Source: Patulibacter sp. SYSU D01012
Lineage (GTDB): Bacteria > Actinomycetota > Thermoleophilia > Solirubrobacterales > Solirubrobacteraceae
Direction of reading: 5' to 3'
Length of the DNA stretch: 64,000 bases
Assembly (NCBI RefSeq): GCF_017916475.1
Contig: NZ_JAFMTB010000003.1
Span: forward strand, 1 to 64,000
The notes beneath the pieces were generated by a model. It saw nothing but the letters and a program-made list of their open reading frames with translations, had not been told where the DNA came from and did not search any database. A program made the translations under genes and the position numbers. Every line of letters starts with the position of its first letter. Positions within the stretch are counted from its first letter, which is position 1. Of this stretch, positions 9,096 to 19,821 are shown one piece after another.

Positions 9096-10031
9096 TCAGG
9101 CCTTCGTTCCGTCCATCGGGACGGGATCGAGCCAGCCGCGGTACCGCTCGTCGCGGCCGTGCAGGGCGTCCTCGAAGACCCGCTGCAGCTCGCGGGTGAC
9201 CGGCCCGGGCTCGCCCGTGCCGACGCGGTGGTCGTCGATCTCGCGCACCGGCGTCAGCTCGGCCGCGGTGCCGGTCAGGAAGACCTCGTCCGCCAGGTAC
9301 AGCTCGGCGCGCGCGATGTCGCGCTCGACGACCTCGACGCCCAGGTCGGCGGCGATCTGCAGGATCGAGCGGCGGTTGACGCCGTCGAGGATCGACGCCG
9401 ACTGCGGCGGGGTGAACACGCGACCGTCGCGGACGACGAAGATGTTCTCGCCCGAGCCCTCGTTCACGACGCCCTGCTCGTCGAGGAGGATCGCCTCCTC
9501 GTAGCCGGCTTTCGTGACCTCGATCTTCGCCAGGACGGAGTTGAGGTACTGCCCCGACGCCTTCGCGTGCGGGATCAGCCCCGCGGGCGAGAGCCGGCGC
9601 CAGGACGAGACCTTGGCGCGGACGCCCTTCGCCTTGCCCTCCTCGCCGAGGTACGCGCCCCATTCCCAGCAGGCGATGATCACGTCGACCGGGGAGTCGA
9701 GCGGGCTGAGCCCCATCGGGCCCTCGCCGCGGAAGACGAGCGGGCGGATGTAGCAGGAGCGCAGGCCGTTGGCCGCGACCGTGTCGAGGGTCGCCTGCCG
9801 GATCTGCTCCGGCGTGTACGGCACCGGCATGTAGTACAGCTCGGACGAGGCGAAGAGCCGCGCCACGTGCTCGGGGTGCCGGAAGATGGCGGGGCCGATC
9901 TCGGTGTCGTAGCAGCGCACGCCCTCGAAGACGCCGGTGCCGTAGTGCAGCGCGTGCGTGAGCACGTGCACCTTGGCCTCGTCCCACGGGACGAGCTCGC
10001 CGTTCTTCCAGATGACGTCCGCCTGCGGCAC
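9096..10031 (-). CDS. ilvE: Branched-chain amino acid aminotransferase
   Basis: PLP-dependent fold-type IV transaminase making Leu, Ile and Val from their 2-oxo acids with glutamate; 311 aa. The Schiff-base lysine is Lys157 in IPHAKASGQYLNS, and GSGENIFVVRDG and LTGTAAELTPVREID are the family's PLP-phosphate and substrate blocks. The start is GTG 10031: homology begins at once (DVIWKNGELVPWDEAKVH) and GAAGGG lies about 9 nt upstream. A TAGAGT -10 box at 10090-10095 would give a ~50-nt 5' UTR. It probably heads the ilvE-cimA-degT group. Confidence 0.95.
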   Translation of the reverse strand: MPQADVIWKNGELVPWDEAKVHVLTHALHYGTGVFEGVRCYDTEIGPAIFRHPEHVARLFASSELYYMPVPYTPEQIRQATLDTVAANGLRSCYIRPLVFRGEGPMGLSPLDSPVDVIIACWEWGAYLGEEGKAKGVRAKVSSWRRLSPAGLIPHAKASGQYLNSVLAKIEVTKAGYEEAILLDEQGVVNEGSGENIFVVRDGRVFTPPQSASILDGVNRRSILQIAADLGVEVVERDIARAELYLADEVFLTGTAAELTPVREIDDHRVGTGEPGPVTRELQRVFEDALHGRDERYRGWLDPVPMDGTKA

Positions 10032-10089
10032 GGATGGGACCCTTCGTCGCGTTCGGCGCCCCGGCGCGCGCTGCGCGGGGCGTGCGGGG

Positions 10090-10095
10090 ACTCTA
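10090..10095 (-). promoter_or_regulatory. Probable -10 box of ilvE
   Basis: TAGAGT on the minus strand about 59 nt before the ilvE GTG. Its upstream (-35) side is occupied by the large inverted repeat at 10101-10143. Confidence 0.45.
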
Positions 10096-10100
10096 CCGCC

Positions 10101-10143
10101 GCGCCCGCCGCGCCGCCCGGCCCGCGGGCCGCGCGGCGGGCGC
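10101..10143. repeat. Large inverted repeat between ilvE and a small ORF
   Basis: Perfect 13-bp arms, GCGCCCGCCGCGC (10101-10113) and GCGCGGCGGGCGC (10131-10143), enclose a 12-bp palindrome GGCCCGCGGGCC (10119-10130). It lies in the 239-bp divergent region, directly upstream of the ilvE -10 box. It could be an operator, a cruciform, or a hairpin in a transcript from either side. Confidence 0.5.
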
Positions 10144-10201
10144 ACCCCCCGACCGTCCCACGAGCGGCGCGCGACGGGTGGATCGGCCCGTGGACGGCGC
10201 C

Positions 10202-10207
10202 TACGGT
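10202..10207 (+). promoter_or_regulatory. Possible -10 box for the small ORF at 10271
   Basis: TACGGT on the plus strand, placing a start site about 55 nt before the ATG at 10271. No -35 box is recognisable. Confidence 0.3.
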
Positions 10208-10270
10208 GAGGGAACGAGCCGGAGACGCCGCCCTGCGGCGGACCACGACCCCCGGCGACAGGAGGTCCCC

Positions 10271-10474
10271 ATGCAGCACCGCACGACGACCCCGAACGAC
10301 ACGACCGACCGGGACGCCCGCGTCCGCGCGACGCTGGCCCAGCAGCGCGGCGCCCTCGACGACGCGCTGTTCGACGAGGCGCACGCCCCCGACGCGATCG
10401 ACGCCGACGCGCTCGGCCACTGCCGCGTGACGGCGCACGCGACGCTGGCCGACGGCCGCCCGGTCGCGGCCTGA
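10271..10474 (+). CDS. Small hypothetical protein (67 aa)
   Basis: Not recognised. The start is unusually well supported: a perfect AGGAGGT Shine-Dalgarno at 10260-10266, 4 nt before ATG 10271. The protein is hydrophilic, rich in Asp, Ala and Thr, and has no signal peptide or membrane segment. A strong hairpin (10479-10498) follows the stop codon at once. It stands alone between divergent ilvE and the convergent glucan operon. Function unknown. Confidence 0.6.
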   Translation: MQHRTTTPNDTTDRDARVRATLAQQRGALDDALFDEAHAPDAIDADALGHCRVTAHATLADGRPVAA

Positions 10475-10478
10475 TCCG

Positions 10479-10498
10479 CCGCGGGCGCGGGCCCGCGG
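10479..10498. terminator. Hairpin between the small ORF and the glucan operon
   Basis: CCGCGGGC, loop gcgg, GCCCGCGG: an 8-bp perfect stem between convergent stop codons (10474 and 10511). No T-run, as with the other hairpins here; probably a bidirectional terminator. Confidence 0.6.
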
Positions 10499-10510
10499 CC
10501 GCGGCCGCGG

Positions 10511-11692
10511 TCAGCCCCGGACGAGGCGGCCGTAGACCGCGAGCGCGCGGTCGGCCGCGTCGTCCCACGAGAAGCGCTCCGCGTGGGCGGCGCCCTCCCG
10601 CGCCAGCCGCTGCCGCAGCCCTGGATCGTCCAGCAGGCGGCGCAGCGCCGCGGCGAGCGCCCGCACGTCGTCGGGCGGCACGCGGATCCCCGTGCCGTCG
10701 GCGACCACCTCGCGCAGCCCGCCGGTGGCCGCGGCCACGACCGCGCAGCCGCCCCGCATCGCCTCGAGCGCGACGAGCCCGAACGGCTCGTACAGCGACG
10801 GCACCAGGCAGACGTCCGCCGCGGCGTAGAGCGCCGGCAGCGTCCCGTCGTCGCTCCACCCCAGGAAGACCGCGTCGTCGCCGAGCTCCAGCTCCGTCGC
10901 GAGCGCGCGCAGCTCCGCGCCGTGCGGGCCGTCCCCCGCCACGACCAGCCGCGCGTCGGGCCCACCGGCGTCGCGGACGCGGCGGAGCGCGCGCAGCGCC
11001 ACCTGGAAGCCCTTCTCGTACACGAGCCGCCCCGCGAGCAGGACGAGCGGCCGGCCGTCCGGCACGAGCCGCGCCCGCAGCGCCGCGACGTCCGCCGGGT
11101 CCACCGGCGCCGCCGGAGCCAGCCCGTTGCGGACGACGACCACGTCGTCCTCCGCCGGACCGAAGACCTCGAGCACGTGCCGCCGCATGAACGCCGAGCA
11201 GACGAGGACCGCGTCCGCCCGTTCGACCATGCGCACGTCGGCCGCGTGGATCGTCGCCTGCGGCTCGGCCTGCACCCAGCCGTTGTGGCGGCCGTGCTCC
11301 GTCGCGTGGACGGTGGTGACGAAGGGGACGCCGAGCTCGTCGGCCAGGGCCGCGGCCGGGGCGGCGACGAGCCAGTCGTGGCCGTGCACCACGTCCGGCG
11401 GGCGCTCTCCGGCCGCCCGCCGGCCGGCGGCGAGCAGGTCGGCGCCGAGGTCGTCGACCCACGCCAGGAAGCCCTCCAGCCCGGCCGGCGGCGCGGGCCG
11501 GGCGACCCGGCCGACGGCCACGCCGTCCGCGCCCGCCGCGAGGGCGGACGCCTGCGGCCCCCGCGTCAGGACGCGCACGTCGGCGCCCCGCCGCACGAGG
11601 GCGGCGGAGAGCCCGGCGACGTGCCGTGCGAGTCCGCCCTCGACCACGGGCGGGTACTCCCACGACAGCGTCAGGACCGACGGGGCGCTCAC
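10511..11692 (-). CDS. Glycosyltransferase family 4 (glycogen synthase-like)
   Basis: 393-aa retaining GT-B glycosyltransferase, last gene of the glucan/trehalose operon. The N-terminal SWEYPPVVEGGLARHV is the glycine-rich donor/acceptor block seen in glycogen synthase-like GT4/GT5 proteins. The C-terminal domain has GRLVYEKGF and the EX7E element PSLYEPFGLVALEAM. By context it may elongate alpha-1,4-glucan or, like mycobacterial GlgM, make maltose-1-phosphate from ADP-glucose and glucose-1-phosphate; sequence alone does not decide. The start is GTG 11692, overlapping the treY stop codon as GTGA. Confidence 0.85.
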   Translation of the reverse strand: MSAPSVLTLSWEYPPVVEGGLARHVAGLSAALVRRGADVRVLTRGPQASALAAGADGVAVGRVARPAPPAGLEGFLAWVDDLGADLLAAGRRAAGERPPDVVHGHDWLVAAPAAALADELGVPFVTTVHATEHGRHNGWVQAEPQATIHAADVRMVERADAVLVCSAFMRRHVLEVFGPAEDDVVVVRNGLAPAAPVDPADVAALRARLVPDGRPLVLLAGRLVYEKGFQVALRALRRVRDAGGPDARLVVAGDGPHGAELRALATELELGDDAVFLGWSDDGTLPALYAAADVCLVPSLYEPFGLVALEAMRGGCAVVAAATGGLREVVADGTGIRVPPDDVRALAAALRRLLDDPGLRQRLAREGAAHAERFSWDDAADRALAVYGRLVRG

Positions 11693-13737
11693 CCGGCCGC
11701 AGGCGCGTCGCGCTCGAGCACCGCCAGACCGCGGGCGTCGACGACGTCCCCGACCGCGACGTCGGCCGCGTCGAGGATCGCGTCGCCGCCGCGCAGGACG
11801 TGCCGCCACGCGCCGCGCAGGTCCGCGGGCAGCTCGAGCCGCGCGTCCTGCCAGTCGCGCACGCCGACGACGACGAGGACGTCGTCGCCACGGACGAAGG
11901 CGCAGACGCCCTCCCCCGCGTCGAGCGGCCGGTAGCCGCCGTCGCCGAACGTCGCCTCGCGACGGGCCCGCAGGTCCAGGCCGCGGACGATCAGGTCGAG
12001 CTTGCGGGCGTCGTCGTCCGTCGGCTCGGCGCCGTCCTTCAGCGCCCGCAGGAGCGCGCGGCGGCGCTCCCAGTCGACCGGGCGGCGGTTGTCCGGGTCG
12101 ACGAGGTTGAGCGACTCGATCTCGTCGCCCTGGTACACGTCGGGGACGCCGGGCACGGTGAGCTTGAGCAGCGTCTGCGCGAGCGCCGAGCGGCGCCCCT
12201 CCTCCGCGACGCGCGCGACGAAGGGCTCGAAGTCGTCCAGGAACGGCCGGTGGGAGAGCAGCGCGACGGCGAACGCCTTGACGCGGTCCTCGTACGCGGG
12301 CTGCTGGTCCACCCAGCTCGTGTTGCGCTTCGCCTCGCGCAGCGCCTTCTCCAGGTAGCCCGTCAGGCGGTCCTCGGTGATCGGCCAGGCGCCCAGGAGC
12401 GTCTGGTAGATCAGCAGCTCCTCGTTGCCGTCCGGGATCCCGTCGGGGCGCAGCTCGGCGTTCAGCTCGCGCCAGCGGCGGACGGCGTCGCGCCACTCGT
12501 CCGCGATGCCGGCCAGCGCGCCGATGCGCGCGCGGACGTCGCCGGAGCGCTTCGTGTCGTGCGTCTGCGTGACGAGCAGGTTGTGCGGGAAGCGCTCGGC
12601 GCGCGCCTGGTTGCGGGCGTGGAAGTCGGCGACGGAGAGCGAGAACCGGGACGGCTCGCTGCCGACCTCGTTGAGCGCGATCAGGCGCACGTAGCGGTAG
12701 AACGCGGTGTCCTCGACGCCCTTGGCGGTGACCGGCGGCGAGGTCTGCTGGAAGCGCACGACGAAGTCGTCGTGCCCGCGCTCGTCGAGCGTCAGCACCC
12801 GCTGCAGCTCCTCGTCGGCGCCCGTGGCGGCGATCGCCGCGCGGTCGGCGTCCGTGACCAGGCCGGTCGCCGGGTCGACGTACGTGCGGTAGATCGGCAG
12901 GGCCGCCAGCGCGTCCGCGATGCCCGGGACGTCGTACAGGGTGCGCAGGCGCGCGACCTCGCGGGCGAACGTCGTCGTCGCCTGGTCGTGCTGGGTCTCG
13001 AGCGCGACCTCCTCGAACGCGCGGGTCTCCCCCGTGAGCTCGGCGAAGAGCTCCGTCAGCGGACCCTCGCCGCGCGGGTCCACGAACAGCGCCGTCGCGT
13101 CCCCGCAGAACTCGTAGCCGACGGTGCCCTCGACGGGCCAGTCCGGCAGCTCCTCGACGGGGTGCGCGGCGCTCGTGATCTTCTCGACCCAGACGTGCTC
13201 GGCGCCCTCCTCGCGCAGGCGGCGCAGGTAGCCCGCCGGATCGGCGAGGCCGTCGGGGTGGTCGATGCGCAGGCCGTCGACGACGCCGTCGCGCAGCAGC
13301 TCGAGGACCTTGCCGTGGACGAGGTCGAAGACGGCGGGATCCTCGACGCGGATGCCGCCGAGGTCGTCGATGTCGAAGAAGCGGCGGTACCAGCCGTCCT
13401 CCGGGTCGTAGTCGAAGACCCGGGCGCGCGCCTCCTCGTCCGTCCACCAGCGGTTCTCGTCGCCGGTGCCCATGTGGTTGGGCACGATGTCGAGGACGAT
13501 CCCCAGGCCCTCGCCGGCGAGGGCCCGCAGGCCCTCCTCGCCGCCGAGCGCGTCCGAGACCTTCGTCGGGTCGACGACGTCGTAGCCGTGCGTGGACCCG
13601 CTGCGGGCCTGCAGCGACGGAGACAGGTACAGGTGCGAGACCCCGAGCTCGTGCAGGTACGGGACCAGCTCCCGCACCCGGGCGAAGTCGAAGTCGGGCG
13701 TCAGCTGCAGGCGGTAGGTGGCGCGGGGGATGCTCAA
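11689..13737 (-). CDS. treY: Malto-oligosyltrehalose synthase
   Basis: GH13 enzyme that isomerises the reducing-end alpha-1,4 bond of maltodextrins to alpha,alpha-1,1, giving maltooligosyltrehalose for TreZ. 682 aa, slightly shorter than the common 700-800. Seen: [11 protein letters not shown] at the N-terminus, [24 protein letters not shown] (nucleophile Asp), [10 protein letters not shown] (acid/base Glu) and [15 protein letters not shown]. The start is a TTG at 13737 with a strong GGAGG 8-12 nt upstream. The TTG overlaps the glgX stop codon (TTGA), and no ATG or GTG lies near the conserved N-terminus. Confidence 0.93.
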   Translation of the reverse strand: MSIPRATYRLQLTPDFDFARVRELVPYLHELGVSHLYLSPSLQARSGSTHGYDVVDPTKVSDALGGEEGLRALAGEGLGIVLDIVPNHMGTGDENRWWTDEEARARVFDYDPEDGWYRRFFDIDDLGGIRVEDPAVFDLVHGKVLELLRDGVVDGLRIDHPDGLADPAGYLRRLREEGAEHVWVEKITSAAHPVEELPDWPVEGTVGYEFCGDATALFVDPRGEGPLTELFAELTGETRAFEEVALETQHDQATTTFAREVARLRTLYDVPGIADALAALPIYRTYVDPATGLVTDADRAAIAATGADEELQRVLTLDERGHDDFVVRFQQTSPPVTAKGVEDTAFYRYVRLIALNEVGSEPSRFSLSVADFHARNQARAERFPHNLLVTQTHDTKRSGDVRARIGALAGIADEWRDAVRRWRELNAELRPDGIPDGNEELLIYQTLLGAWPITEDRLTGYLEKALREAKRNTSWVDQQPAYEDRVKAFAVALLSHRPFLDDFEPFVARVAEEGRRSALAQTLLKLTVPGVPDVYQGDEIESLNLVDPDNRRPVDWERRRALLRALKDGAEPTDDDARKLDLIVRGLDLRARREATFGDGGYRPLDAGEGVCAFVRGDDVLVVVGVRDWQDARLELPADLRGAWRHVLRGGDAILDAADVAVGDVVDARGLAVLERDAPAAG

Positions 13738-15872
13738 CGGACCCTCCGGAGGACCTTGACGGCGCGGGACGGGACGACGAACTCGGAGCGCGCCTCGTAC
13801 TCGCCCTCGCCGGCGGCCACGGACGGATCGAACGTGCACAGCTCGTGCGTCCACGCCTCGCCGTAGGCGGTGGAGGGCAGGACGAACGTCGTGTCCTCGT
13901 GGTGCGCGTTGACGAGCAGCACGAACGAGTCGTCGCGGACGGCCTCGCCCCGCTCCGTGCGGTCGGCGATCGCGTCGCCGTTGAGGAAGATCCCCAGCAC
14001 GTGGAGCTCGGGGTCGTCCCACTCGCGCTTCGTCATGCGGTGGCCGTCGGGCCGGAACCACCAGACGTCGGGCAGGGCGTCGCCCTCGGGATCGCGCCCG
14101 CGCAGGAAGTCGCGGCGGCGGAAGACCGGGTGCGACTTGCGCAGCTCGATCAGCCGGCGCGTGAACGCGAGCTGCTCGGGCTGGTCCTCGTCGCGGTCCC
14201 AGGCGTACCAGGAGATCTCGTTGTCCTGGCACCACGCGTTGTTGTTGCCGTGCTGCGTGCGCCCGATCTCGTCGCCGCCGAGGAGCATCGGCGTGCCCTG
14301 GGACAGGATCAGCGTCGTCAGCATGTTGCGCTGCTGGCGGCGGCGCAGGGCGTTGACGTCGTCGTCGTCCGTCTCGCCCTCGACCCCGCAGTTCCAGGAG
14401 CGGTTGTCGTCCGTGCCGTCGCGCCCGCCCTCGAGGTTGGCCTCGTTGTGCTTGTCGTTGTACGTGACGAGGTCGCGCAGCGTGAAGCCGTCGTGGGCGG
14501 TGATGAAGTTGATCGACGCGAACGGGTCGCGGCCGTCGGCCTCGTACAGGTCGGCCGAGCCCGAGAAGCGGTCGGCGAAGTCGGCGGCGCCCGCCTGGCC
14601 GCGCCAGAAGTCGCGGATCGTGTCGCGGTAGATGCCGTTCCACTCGCTCCACAGCACCGGGAAGTTGCCCACCTGGTAGCCGCCGGGACCGACGTCCCAC
14701 GGCTCGGCGATGAGCTTGACCTGCGAGAGGACCGGGTCCTGGTGGATCGTGTCGAAGAACGCGGAGAGCCGGTCGACGTCGTACAGCTCGCGGGCGAGGG
14801 CGGACGCCAGGTCGAAGCGGAAGCCGTCGACGTGGCACTCGATGACGAAGTACCGCAGCGAGTCCATGATCATCCGCAGCACGGCGGGCTGCCGGGCGTC
14901 GAGCGTGTTGCCCGTGCCCGTGTAGTCCATGTAGTGCCGCAGGTCGTCCGGGACCAGGCGGTAGTACGTCTTGTTGTCGACGCCCTTCATCGAGAGCATC
15001 GGGCCCAGGTGGTTGCCCTCGGCCGTGTGGTTGTAGACGACGTCGAGGATGACCTCGATCCCGGCCTTGTGCAGGGCCTTGACCATGCCCTTGAACTCGT
15101 CGACCTGCTGGCCGCGGGTGCCGCTGGCGGAGTAGCCGGCGTGCGGGGCCAGGTAGCCGATCGACGAGTAGCCCCAGTAGTTCGACAGGCCCTTGTCGTG
15201 CAGGAACGACTCGTCGGCGATGTGGTGCACGGGCAGCAGCTCGACCGCGGTGACGCCCAGCTCCTTCAGGTAGCCGAGGGCGGCGTCCGAGGCGAGGCCC
15301 GCGTACGTGCCGCGCAGGTCCTCGCGGACGTCAGGATGGGTCATCGTGAAGCCGCGCACGTGCGTCTCGTAGATGACCGTCTCGTTCCAGGGGTGGTTCG
15401 GCGGGCGGTCGCCCTCCCAGTCGAACCCGGGGTCGATGACGACGGACTTCGGGATCGCGACGGCGTCGTCCTCGTCGTCCATCTCGACGTCGGCGTCGTC
15501 CGGGACGTCGACGCCGCCGGGGACGTACGGCAGCGTGTTGGCGGCGTCCCACTTGACGCCGCCCTCGATCGCCTTGGCGTACGGGTCGATCAGCAGCTTG
15601 GCCGGGTTGAAGCGGTGGCCGCCGGCGGGATCGTACGGGCCGGAGACGCGGTAGCCGTAGCGCTGGCCCGGCCGGGCGTCGGGCAGGTAGCAGTGCCAGT
15701 GGTGCGCCGTGTTCTGCTCGACCGGGATGCGGGTCTCTCGGTCCTCGTCGTCGAAGAGGCACAGCTCGACGCGCTCGGCGTTGATCGAGAAGAGGGCGAA
15801 GTTCACCCCGTCGCCGTCCCATGTCGCCCCGAGGGGGAAGGGTCGGCCAGGCCAGACGGTCACGTCGGTCAT
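13734..15872 (-). CDS. glgX: Glycogen debranching enzyme (isoamylase type)
   Basis: GH13 alpha-1,6-glucan hydrolase (GlgX/TreX) that releases linear maltodextrins for TreY-TreZ; 712 aa. An N-terminal CBM48-like domain ([19 protein letters not shown]) precedes the barrel with [30 protein letters not shown] (nucleophile), LIAEPWD (acid/base) and [29 protein letters not shown] is typical of GlgX/TreX. ATG 15872 overlaps the treZ stop codon as ATGA. Its position between treZ and treY matches the treX-treY-treZ clusters known in other bacteria and archaea. Confidence 0.94.
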   Translation of the reverse strand: MTDVTVWPGRPFPLGATWDGDGVNFALFSINAERVELCLFDDEDRETRIPVEQNTAHHWHCYLPDARPGQRYGYRVSGPYDPAGGHRFNPAKLLIDPYAKAIEGGVKWDAANTLPYVPGGVDVPDDADVEMDDEDDAVAIPKSVVIDPGFDWEGDRPPNHPWNETVIYETHVRGFTMTHPDVREDLRGTYAGLASDAALGYLKELGVTAVELLPVHHIADESFLHDKGLSNYWGYSSIGYLAPHAGYSASGTRGQQVDEFKGMVKALHKAGIEVILDVVYNHTAEGNHLGPMLSMKGVDNKTYYRLVPDDLRHYMDYTGTGNTLDARQPAVLRMIMDSLRYFVIECHVDGFRFDLASALARELYDVDRLSAFFDTIHQDPVLSQVKLIAEPWDVGPGGYQVGNFPVLWSEWNGIYRDTIRDFWRGQAGAADFADRFSGSADLYEADGRDPFASINFITAHDGFTLRDLVTYNDKHNEANLEGGRDGTDDNRSWNCGVEGETDDDDVNALRRRQQRNMLTTLILSQGTPMLLGGDEIGRTQHGNNNAWCQDNEISWYAWDRDEDQPEQLAFTRRLIELRKSHPVFRRRDFLRGRDPEGDALPDVWWFRPDGHRMTKREWDDPELHVLGIFLNGDAIADRTERGEAVRDDSFVLLVNAHHEDTTFVLPSTAYGEAWTHELCTFDPSVAAGEGEYEARSEFVVPSRAVKVLRRVR

Positions 15873-17596
15873 CGCAGCAGTATCCCGGCCTGGGCGGCGA
15901 CGGTGACGGCACCGTCCGCGACAGGCGCGTCGTGGGTGGAGAGGACGACCTGCCGGCCCTCGGCGTCGACGCGCAGCGGTGCGGCGCCGAAGTTGGCCAC
16001 GAGGACCGTGCCGCCGCGGACGACGCGCAGCCAGCCGGCCTCGTCGTCGGCCTCGACCGCCTCGACCGGGGCCGGGCCTAGCTCGCGGCGGACGCGCAGC
16101 AGGTCGCGGTACAGCTGCGCGAGGCCCTCGTCGGCCTCGCGCGTGAGCTTGGAGCGCTCGAAGGTCTCGCGCGCCTGGGGGTCGGGGACCTCCTCGCCGG
16201 CGAACGCCGCGAACGCGGCGAACTCGCGGCGGCGGCCCTCGCGGGTGGCGGTCGCGATCTCCTCGTCGATGTGGTCGCTGAAGAACAGGAACGGCGCGTC
16301 CTCGCCGTACTCCTCGCCCTGGAAGAGCATCGGCACGAACGGCGACAGCAGGGTGCAGAACGCCGCGAGCGGACGGACCGGGCGCGGCAGGCGGTCGCCG
16401 AGCGCCCGGTTGCCGACCTGGTCGTGGTTCATGTCGAAGACGACGAACTGCCGCGGCGGACGGTCGTCGTGCGGCGCGCCGAAGCGGCGGCGGCGGAAGG
16501 TGGAGTACGAGCCGTCGTGCAGGACGGGGCGGTCGAAGGCCTTCGCGAGGTCGGCGACGGCGCCGAACTCCTCGTAGTAGCCCTCCTTCTCCCCCGTGAG
16601 CAGCACGCGCAGCGCGTGGTGGAAGTCGTCGGCCCACACGCCGTCGCAGCCCAGGCCGCCCTGCTCCCGCGGGCGGATGACCTTCGGGTCGTTCAGGCCG
16701 CTCTCGGCGATCACGACCGGCGGGCGCTCCGTGCGGCCCGCCTCGTGGGCCCGGCGCGCGATCTCGGACACGATCGGCCGGGCCGAGTCGTCGGAGATGG
16801 CGTGGATCGCGTCCAGCCGCAGCCCGTCGACGTGGAAGTCGCGGATCCAGCCCTCGGCGCTCTGCAGCACCCACTCGCGGACGGGGTCGCAGTCCTCGTC
16901 GTCGTAGTTGACGCCGGCGCCCCAGAACGTCTCGTGCTTCTGCGTGAAGTACGGCCCGTACGCCTCGATGCCCTGCTGCCCGGACGCGCCGAGGTGGTTG
17001 TAGACCACGTCGAGCAGCACGCCCAGGCCGGCGGCGTGGGCGGCGTCGACGAAGCGCGCGAACGCCTCCGGGCCGCCGTAGCTCGACTGCGTGGCCGAGA
17101 GGAAGACGCCGTCGTAGCCCCAGCCGTGGTGGCCCGGGAACTCGGCGACGGGCATGACCTCGACCGCGGTCACGCCCAGGTCGGCCAGCCCCTGCAGGTG
17201 CGGGATCGCGGCGTCCAACGTGCCCTCGGCGGTGAAGGTGCCGACGTGCAGCTCGTAGAGGACGAGCGCGTCGCGGTCGAGGCCGCGCCAGGCGTCGTCG
17301 GTCCACGCGAACGCGGCGGGGTCGACGACGCGGGACGGGCCGCGGATGCCCTCGGGCTGCCAGCGCGAGGACGGGTCGGGGAGCGGGTCCCCGTCGAGCA
17401 CGAAGCGGTAGTCCGTGCCGTGCGGGGCGTCGACGGTCGCAGCGTGGAAGCCGAAGCCCTCGTCCTCGAGCTCGTGCCGGCGCCCGTCGACCTCGAGCTC
17501 GATCCGCTCGGGCTTCGGCGCCCAGGCGCGGAACGTCGTCCGGCCGTCGCCGGCCGGCGTCGCGCCGTGGCGGCGCTCCCAGACGTATCCGCTCAT
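15869..17596 (-). CDS. treZ: Malto-oligosyltrehalose trehalohydrolase
   Basis: GH13 enzyme that cuts trehalose off maltooligosyltrehalose made by TreY; 575 aa. N-terminal beta-domain ([17 protein letters not shown]), then [44 protein letters not shown] (nucleophile Asp), [11 protein letters not shown] (acid/base Glu) and [14 protein letters not shown]. The [14 protein letters not shown] block separates it from GlgB and GlgX. ATG 17596 overlaps the glgB stop codon (ATGA); its own stop codon overlaps the glgX start. Confidence 0.94.
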   Translation of the reverse strand: MSGYVWERRHGATPAGDGRTTFRAWAPKPERIELEVDGRRHELEDEGFGFHAATVDAPHGTDYRFVLDGDPLPDPSSRWQPEGIRGPSRVVDPAAFAWTDDAWRGLDRDALVLYELHVGTFTAEGTLDAAIPHLQGLADLGVTAVEVMPVAEFPGHHGWGYDGVFLSATQSSYGGPEAFARFVDAAHAAGLGVLLDVVYNHLGASGQQGIEAYGPYFTQKHETFWGAGVNYDDEDCDPVREWVLQSAEGWIRDFHVDGLRLDAIHAISDDSARPIVSEIARRAHEAGRTERPPVVIAESGLNDPKVIRPREQGGLGCDGVWADDFHHALRVLLTGEKEGYYEEFGAVADLAKAFDRPVLHDGSYSTFRRRRFGAPHDDRPPRQFVVFDMNHDQVGNRALGDRLPRPVRPLAAFCTLLSPFVPMLFQGEEYGEDAPFLFFSDHIDEEIATATREGRRREFAAFAAFAGEEVPDPQARETFERSKLTREADEGLAQLYRDLLRVRRELGPAPVEAVEADDEAGWLRVVRGGTVLVANFGAAPLRVDAEGRQVVLSTHDAPVADGAVTVAAQAGILLR

Positions 17597-19821
17597 GCGT
17601 CGGGCGCGTCGGGCACGAGCCACAGCACGCCCAGCGGGGGCAGCGTGATCTCGGCGGAGCAGGGCTGGCCGTGCCAGGGGGTCTCGTCGGGTTCCACGCG
17701 CCCCCCGTTGCCCACTCCCGACCCGCCGTACGCGTGGGCGTCCGTGTTGAGCGCCTCGCGCCACGGGCCCCGCACCGGCAGGCCGACGCGGTAGCCCTCG
17801 CGCGGGACGGGCGACAGGTTCGCCACGCAGACGAGCAGGTCGCGGGACTCGAGCGTGCGCGGATCCTCGGGGTCGAACGCGCTGCCGCGGGCGAAGGCGA
17901 CGATGTTGCGCTCGGCGTCGTTGGGCTCGAGCCACCAGAAGCCCGTCGGCTCGGCGTCGACCTCCCACAGCGCGGGGTGCTCCAGGTAGACGCGGTTGAG
18001 GTCGCGCACCGCGGCCTGCACGCCCTGGTGGCCGTGGTCCTCGAGCAGGTGCCAGTCGAGCGAGCGCTCGTGGCTCCACTCGCGCTCCTGCCCGAACTCC
18101 TGCCCCATGAAGAGGAGCTTCTTGCCGGGGTGCGCCCACATGTAGGCGTAGAGGGCGCGCAGGTTCGCGAGCTGCTGCCAGCGGTCGCCCGGCATCTTCT
18201 CCAGCAGCGACTTCTTGCCGTGCACGACCTCGTCGTGGCTGAGCGGCAGGATGAAGTTCTCGCTGAAGGCGTAGTGCAGGCTGAACGTCAGGCCGTGGTG
18301 GTGGTAGCGGCGGTACACGGGGTCCTGCTGGAAGTACTCCAGCGTGTCGTGCATCCAGCCCATGTTCCACTTGAAGCCGAAGCCCAGGCCGCCCAGGTAC
18401 GTCGGCCGCGAGACGCCGGGCCACGACGTCGACTCCTCCGCCGCGGTCAGCACCCCGGCCTCGCGGCCGTAGACGACCTCGTTCATCTCCTTGAGGAACG
18501 CGACGGCCTCGAGGTCCTCGCGGCCCCCGTGCTCGTTCGGCACCCACTCGCCCTCCTGACGCGAGTAGTCCAGGTAGAGCATGGAGGCGACCGCGTCGAC
18601 GCGCAGGCCGTCGACGTGGAACTCGCGCGCCCAGAACAGCGCGGACGCGAGCAGGAAGTTCTTCACCTCGTTGCGGCCGAAGTTGAAGATCAGCGTGCCC
18701 CAGTCCGGGTGCGCGCCGCGGCGCGGGTCGGCGTGCTCGTAGAGCGCGGTCCCGTCGAACTGCGCGAGCGCCCACGCGTCGCGGGGGAAGTGCGCCGGCA
18801 CCCAGTCCAGCAGCACGCCGATGCCGTGCTCGTGCATCCGGTCGACGAACTCGCGGAAGTCGTCCGGCGAGCCGTGACGCGGCGTCGGGGCGAAGTACGA
18901 CGTCACCTGGTAGCCCCACGAGCCGGGGAACGGGTGCGCCATGACCGGCAGCAGCTCGACGTGGGTGAAGCCCATGTCCTTGACGTACGCGGCCAGCTCG
19001 TCGGCGAGCTCGCGGTAGTCGAGCAGGCGGTCGTCCTCCTCGGGCCGCCGACGCCACGACCCCAGATGGACCTCGTAGACCGACATCGGCGCCTTCAGGT
19101 GGTCCTCGCTCGCGCGGCGCGCCAGCCAGTCCGCGTCGCGCCACTCGTGCGTGGAGCGGTGGACGATCGAGTCGGTCTGCGGCGGCACCTGGGCCGCGAA
19201 CGCGAAGGGGTCGGCGTGGAGCACGAGCTCGCCGCTCTGCGTGCGGATCTCGAACTTGTAGACCGCGCCGTCGCCGACGTCGGGCACGAACAGCTCCCAG
19301 ACGCCGGACGAGCCGAGCGACCGCATGGGGTGCAGGCGCCCGTCCCAGGAGTTGAAGTCGCCGACGACGCTGACGGAGCGCGCGTTCGGCGCCCACACCG
19401 CGAAGGCAGTGCCGACGTCGCCGTCGCGCTCGCCGACGTGGGCGCCGAGCCGCTCGTACAGCGCCTCGTGGCGGCCCTCGCCGAACAGGTGCAGGTCGAG
19501 CTCGCCGACCGTCGGCGTGTGGCGGTACGGGTCGTTGACGGGGAACGTGCCCGTCTCGCCGTAGTCGACCGACAGCCCGTAGCGCAGCGGCAGCGTGGCG
19601 TCCGCGATGCGGCCCTCGAACACCCCCGCGTCGTGCGTGCGCCGCAGCTCGACGGGCTCGCCCTGCGCGGGGTGCACGGTCACGTGGACGGCGCCCGGGC
19701 GCCAGGCGCGGACCACGACGTCGTCGCCGTCCGGGTGCGCGCCGAGCAGCCGGTGCGGGTCGGCGAGGTCGCGCGCCAGGAGGGCCTCGACGTCGCGCTG
19801 GATGGTCTCTGCGTCGGTCAC
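17593..19821 (-). CDS. glgB: 1,4-alpha-glucan branching enzyme
   Basis: Introduces alpha-1,6 branches into alpha-glucan, the partner of GlgE in the maltose-1-phosphate pathway; 742 aa, full bacterial length. An N-terminal domain ([20 protein letters not shown]) and CBM48 ([18 protein letters not shown]) precede the GH13 barrel: [45 protein letters not shown] (nucleophile), [10 protein letters not shown] (acid/base) and [15 protein letters not shown]. The start is GTG 19821, overlapping the maltokinase stop codon (GTGA). Confidence 0.96.
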   Translation of the reverse strand: MTDAETIQRDVEALLARDLADPHRLLGAHPDGDDVVVRAWRPGAVHVTVHPAQGEPVELRRTHDAGVFEGRIADATLPLRYGLSVDYGETGTFPVNDPYRHTPTVGELDLHLFGEGRHEALYERLGAHVGERDGDVGTAFAVWAPNARSVSVVGDFNSWDGRLHPMRSLGSSGVWELFVPDVGDGAVYKFEIRTQSGELVLHADPFAFAAQVPPQTDSIVHRSTHEWRDADWLARRASEDHLKAPMSVYEVHLGSWRRRPEEDDRLLDYRELADELAAYVKDMGFTHVELLPVMAHPFPGSWGYQVTSYFAPTPRHGSPDDFREFVDRMHEHGIGVLLDWVPAHFPRDAWALAQFDGTALYEHADPRRGAHPDWGTLIFNFGRNEVKNFLLASALFWAREFHVDGLRVDAVASMLYLDYSRQEGEWVPNEHGGREDLEAVAFLKEMNEVVYGREAGVLTAAEESTSWPGVSRPTYLGGLGFGFKWNMGWMHDTLEYFQQDPVYRRYHHHGLTFSLHYAFSENFILPLSHDEVVHGKKSLLEKMPGDRWQQLANLRALYAYMWAHPGKKLLFMGQEFGQEREWSHERSLDWHLLEDHGHQGVQAAVRDLNRVYLEHPALWEVDAEPTGFWWLEPNDAERNIVAFARGSAFDPEDPRTLESRDLLVCVANLSPVPREGYRVGLPVRGPWREALNTDAHAYGGSGVGNGGRVEPDETPWHGQPCSAEITLPPLGVLWLVPDAPDA

